Below, piece by piece: positions 62,007 to 64,000 of a DNA stretch of 64,000 nt. The stretch spans positions 1 to 64,000 of the forward strand of contig CALHTB010000022.1 of NCBI GenBank assembly GCA_938038785.1, written 5' to 3'. A program made the position numbers and the translations under genes. Position 1 is the stretch's first letter, and every line of letters starts with the position of its first letter. The notes below the pieces were generated by a model that was given only the letters and a program-made list of their open reading frames with translations, did no database searches and was not told the DNA's origin. The stretch is from an uncultured Acidimicrobiales bacterium. Lineage in GTDB: Bacteria > Actinomycetota > Acidimicrobiia > Acidimicrobiales > SHLQ01.

Positions 62007-63344
62007 ATGACAGGACGAATTTTGCCAGGTTCGATGGCGCCGGGGAGAGAGTTCTTTCGTCACCGCGACGGTGACGGAACGCCCGAATTCACCCTCGCCT
62101 CAACCGACAACCATCACCTCGTACTCGGCCCTGGCGAACCAGCCATCAGCGAAATCGCTGCGGCAGGGGTGCCGTTGCCCGATCTCGAAGCGATCCGGGT
62201 GTATCGCCAAGGTCGGGTGAAGCAAAAGCTCAACGAGTTTGGATACGACGCCGTTTTGGTGATGGACCCGCTCAACATTCGCTACATCACCGATACGACC
62301 AACATGCAGGTGTGGGTCACACACAACGCGGCCCGGTACGCGCTCATGACCGCCGACGGCTATGTGATCTTGTGGGACTACGAGAACTGTCAGTTCCTTG
62401 CCGGGCACCATGACCATGTCGACGAAGTCCGGGCCGGGATCGGCTCGACCTATTTCCTCGCCGGTGATCGATTCGCAGAAATCTCCCAGCGATGGGCCGA
62501 CGAGATGGCCGAAGTCATCACCGCCCGATGCGGCCCGAACGCTCGGGTAGCGGTCGACCAAGTCAATTTCCTCGAAGGCACGATGCTCACGAACCACGGC
62601 ATCACCATCGAGCGGGGCCAACAGCTCATGGAACAAGCCCGCCTCATCAAGAGCGCGGACGAGCTCGACTCCATGCGCTGCGCCGGAGTTGCGTGCACCG
62701 AAGCCATGCGCGAAATGGCCGAAGCAGTTCAGCCGGGCATGACCGAGCAAGACGTTTGGGCCATGTTGCACGCGGGCAACATCCGCCGCGGAGGCGAATG
62801 GATCGAAACGCAGATCTTGTCATCGGGACCTCGCACCAACCCGTGGTTTCAGGAGGCCTCATCTCGCGTTATCGAGAACGGCGACATCTTGGCCTATGAC
62901 ACCGACCTCATTGGCGCCTACGGCCAATGCATCGACATCAGCCGCACCTGGGTGGTGGGCGACAAGGCGCCAACGGCACACCAAAAGTCGATCTATGAGA
63001 TGGCGCTGCACCAGATCAATCACAACATCGAGCTCATCAAACCCGGCGTGACCGTCGAAGAGCTCACGCACAAGAGCTGGACCCCGCCGGTCGATCAGTA
63101 CCGCCATTACTCGTGCCTGTTCCACGGGGTCGGCCAGTGCGATGAGTACCCCGAGGTCTACTTCCCGGCAGCGTGGGATGACTGGGGCATCGACTGCACT
63201 CTCGAACCTGGCATGGTGCTCAGCGTCGAGGCCTACGTAGGTAGTCGAGACGGCGGCGAAGGCGTGAAGCTAGAAGAACAGTTCGTCGTCACCGAAACGG
63301 GCTATGAACTCGTGGCCCACTTCCCCCTCGACCTCGAACTCTAA
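62007..63344 (+). CDS. dddP: DddP-type DMSP lyase (M24 peptidase-like metalloenzyme)
   Basis: A 445-residue creatinase/M24-fold protein that aligns closely with what I recall of DddP, the enzyme cleaving dimethylsulfoniopropionate to acrylate and DMS. The metal ligands fall at D298, D300, D310, H373, E408 and E423, matching Ruegeria lacuscaerulensis D295, D297, D307, H371, E406 and E421. The proposed base D377 matches D379 (HGVGQCDE) and Y366 matches Y368. Family-specific stretches DPLNIRYITDTTNMQVW and GGEWIETQILSSGPRTNPWF are also present. ATG 62007 fits the family N-terminus. An M24 aminopeptidase without lyase activity is the alternative. Confidence 0.83.
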   Translation: MTGRILPGSMAPGREFFRHRDGDGTPEFTLASTDNHHLVLGPGEPAISEIAAAGVPLPDLEAIRVYRQGRVKQKLNEFGYDAVLVMDPLNIRYITDTTNMQVWVTHNAARYALMTADGYVILWDYENCQFLAGHHDHVDEVRAGIGSTYFLAGDRFAEISQRWADEMAEVITARCGPNARVAVDQVNFLEGTMLTNHGITIERGQQLMEQARLIKSADELDSMRCAGVACTEAMREMAEAVQPGMTEQDVWAMLHAGNIRRGGEWIETQILSSGPRTNPWFQEASSRVIENGDILAYDTDLIGAYGQCIDISRTWVVGDKAPTAHQKSIYEMALHQINHNIELIKPGVTVEELTHKSWTPPVDQYRHYSCLFHGVGQCDEYPEVYFPAAWDDWGIDCTLEPGMVLSVEAYVGSRDGGEGVKLEEQFVVTETGYELVAHFPLDLEL

Positions 63345-63358
63345 ACCCCACAAAACCG

Positions 63359-63411
63359 CGAATCTGTGGAGTCTGATGTTCGATATTCGGTCATCAGACT
63401 CCACAGATTCG
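63359..63411. repeat. Perfect 20-bp-arm hairpin after dddP
   Basis: Arms 63359-63378 and 63392-63411 are exact reverse complements around a 13-base loop. The arm core TGGAGTCTGA also occurs in the 31-bp palindrome copy at 711. It lies 15 bases after the dddP stop and may act as terminator or be a mobile palindrome. Confidence 0.9.
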
Positions 63412-63433
63412 TAAAGGGTGCTTTGAAAACGAG

Positions 63434-63461
63434 CAAAGCCCGGGCTTGTGCCCGGGCTTTG
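63434..63461. terminator. Bidirectional-type intrinsic terminator
   Basis: Perfect 12-bp stem CAAAGCCCGGGC with a TTGT loop. It is followed by T-rich sequence on both strands and lies between dddP and the convergent small gene. Confidence 0.8.
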
Positions 63462-63484
63462 TGCGTTTTGGTTAGTCGGAGCGA

Positions 63485-63706
63485 CTACTCGCCTTCGACT
63501 GCCTCGGCTGCTGCTTCAGCTGCCTCGCCGGCTTCGCCGCCAGCGCCTGGGATCTTGTCGGTCATCTCGTCCATCTTGCCCGTGACACCGTCGATCTTCT
63601 CGGCGATACCTTCGCCACCAGGAACCTTGCTGGCCATGTCCTTTGCCTGATCGGCAAGCCCTTCAGCCTTGTCCTTCATTTCGTTGACTTTGTCAAACAT
63701 TCCCAT
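63485..63706 (-). CDS. Small Gly/Ala/Glu-rich helical protein
   Basis: A 73-residue acidic protein: an amphipathic N-terminal helix with KDKAEGLADQAKDMASK-type heptads, a GEGI turn, a second helix, and an Ala/Glu-rich tail. It resembles small CsbD- or antitoxin-like actinobacterial proteins, but no firm family call can be made. GAGAGG precedes ATG 63706. The hairpin at 63434 serves as its terminator. Confidence 0.6.
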   Translation of the reverse strand: MGMFDKVNEMKDKAEGLADQAKDMASKVPGGEGIAEKIDGVTGKMDEMTDKIPGAGGEAGEAAEAAAEAVEGE

Positions 63707-63807
63707 GTCAATACCTCTCGTGGGTTTGAACCGCCCGGTTTCGGAGGTTCTTCGTGTGTATGACGCAACGTACTAGCAAAAAGTTGCATCAACAGGGTCT
63801 AATTCGG

Positions 63808-64000
63808 TTAGACCATGCTGGCGATCAAGTCCCAAGTTTGGTCATTTTGCTCGGGTGAACCGATGAGATTCATCGCAACTTCGTCGGTTCCGGCGGCGCG
63901 GTATTGCTCGATTCCAGCCCTAACGGTGTCCGAATCGCCGATGAGCACGAGGTCCGCCGCCTCAGTTGCGCCTTCTCGGTCCATAACCGCCCGATACGAC
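63808..64000 (-). CDS. LLM-class F420-dependent oxidoreductase, C-terminal fragment
   Basis: Only the last 64 codons are inside the window; the frame is open at 64000. The tail reads LVLIGDSDTVRAGIEQYRAAG then TDEVAMNL, the closing barrel strand-helix of luciferase-like monooxygenases that in actinobacteria usually use F420. Substrate unknown. Stop TAA is at 63808-63810. Confidence 0.7.
   Translation of the reverse strand, partial: SYRAVMDREGATEAADLVLIGDSDTVRAGIEQYRAAGTDEVAMNLIGSPEQNDQTWDLIASMV

Noticed and set aside
62007-63344. Plain Xaa-Pro aminopeptidase annotation for the M24 gene
   Set aside because: The DddP-specific segments and the D379/Y368 matches fit DddP better; kept as an alternative in the entry.
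63485-63706. Antitoxin of a toxin-antitoxin pair
   Set aside because: The small protein resembles some antitoxin-like families, but no partner gene lies next to it and it has its own terminator and ribosome-binding site.
1-64000. tRNA, rRNA, CRISPR array, transposase, integrase or prophage genes
   Set aside because: None seen: intergenic gaps are short or filled by the palindromic repeats, which are not regularly spaced as in a CRISPR array, and no mobile-element protein motif was found.

Overview
The window reads as a contiguous chromosomal stretch of a high-GC actinomycete, most likely a marine member of class Acidimicrobiia (Ilumatobacter-like). The lineage call is an inference. It rests on a Bpa-type proteasome activator, a DUF3516 helicase, SCO6745-, septum-formation- and DivIVA-family proteins, an F420-type LLM oxidoreductase, a class-E-sortase (LAxTG) substrate, and many start codons that lie 6-8 nt after a TANNNT box, as in leaderless actinobacterial mRNAs. 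A DddP-type DMSP lyase, a dimethylglycine-dehydrogenase-type enzyme and a sulfotransferase inside a polysaccharide operon point to a marine habitat. I see no rRNA, tRNA, CRISPR array, transposase or prophage.

Layout. 1-8.4 kb: cell-surface polysaccharide genes: GT4 (partial), Wzz-like co-polymerase, sulfotransferase, O-antigen ligase/polymerase, GT2 and a second GT4, with a gamma-carbonic-anhydrase-like hexapeptide protein between. 8.4-9 kb: repeat block. 9-19 kb: MBL hydrolase, MutY, EpsN-like aminotransferase, Bpa, a HExxH lipoprotein, a HupE/UreJ operon and a DUF3179 lipoprotein. 19-33 kb: DUF3516 helicase with a small partner, a lower-GC three-gene islet, DAG kinase, DUF937, YbaK, an LAxTG protein, a DivIVA-like protein, an orphan ABC ATPase, a zinc peptidase, glutaminyl cyclase, DUF429 and GluQ-RS. 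33-46 kb: DUF445, ABC-F, PlsC, PhoH/SurE sharing 5' ends, a second YbaK with an aldo/keto reductase, GH13, YcaQ and a double-FKBP lipoprotein. 46-54 kb: an AddAB-like helicase-nuclease pair and DUF2237. 54-64 kb: small oxidoreductase-type genes, the FAD-GcvT dehydrogenase, a HAD phosphatase, GT87, a septum-formation protein, DddP, and the tail of an LLM oxidoreductase.

Two genome-scale patterns stand out. First, at least 23 genes here have a leaderless-type TANNNT box, which lets several ambiguous starts be settled. Second, intergenic regions are either absent (convergent stops abut or interlock) or filled with palindromes: a 31-bp hyper-palindrome in three copies, and a mosaic family of inverted-repeat elements in five blocks. 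Two genes end inside or against such repeats, so the repeats appear to shape C-termini.
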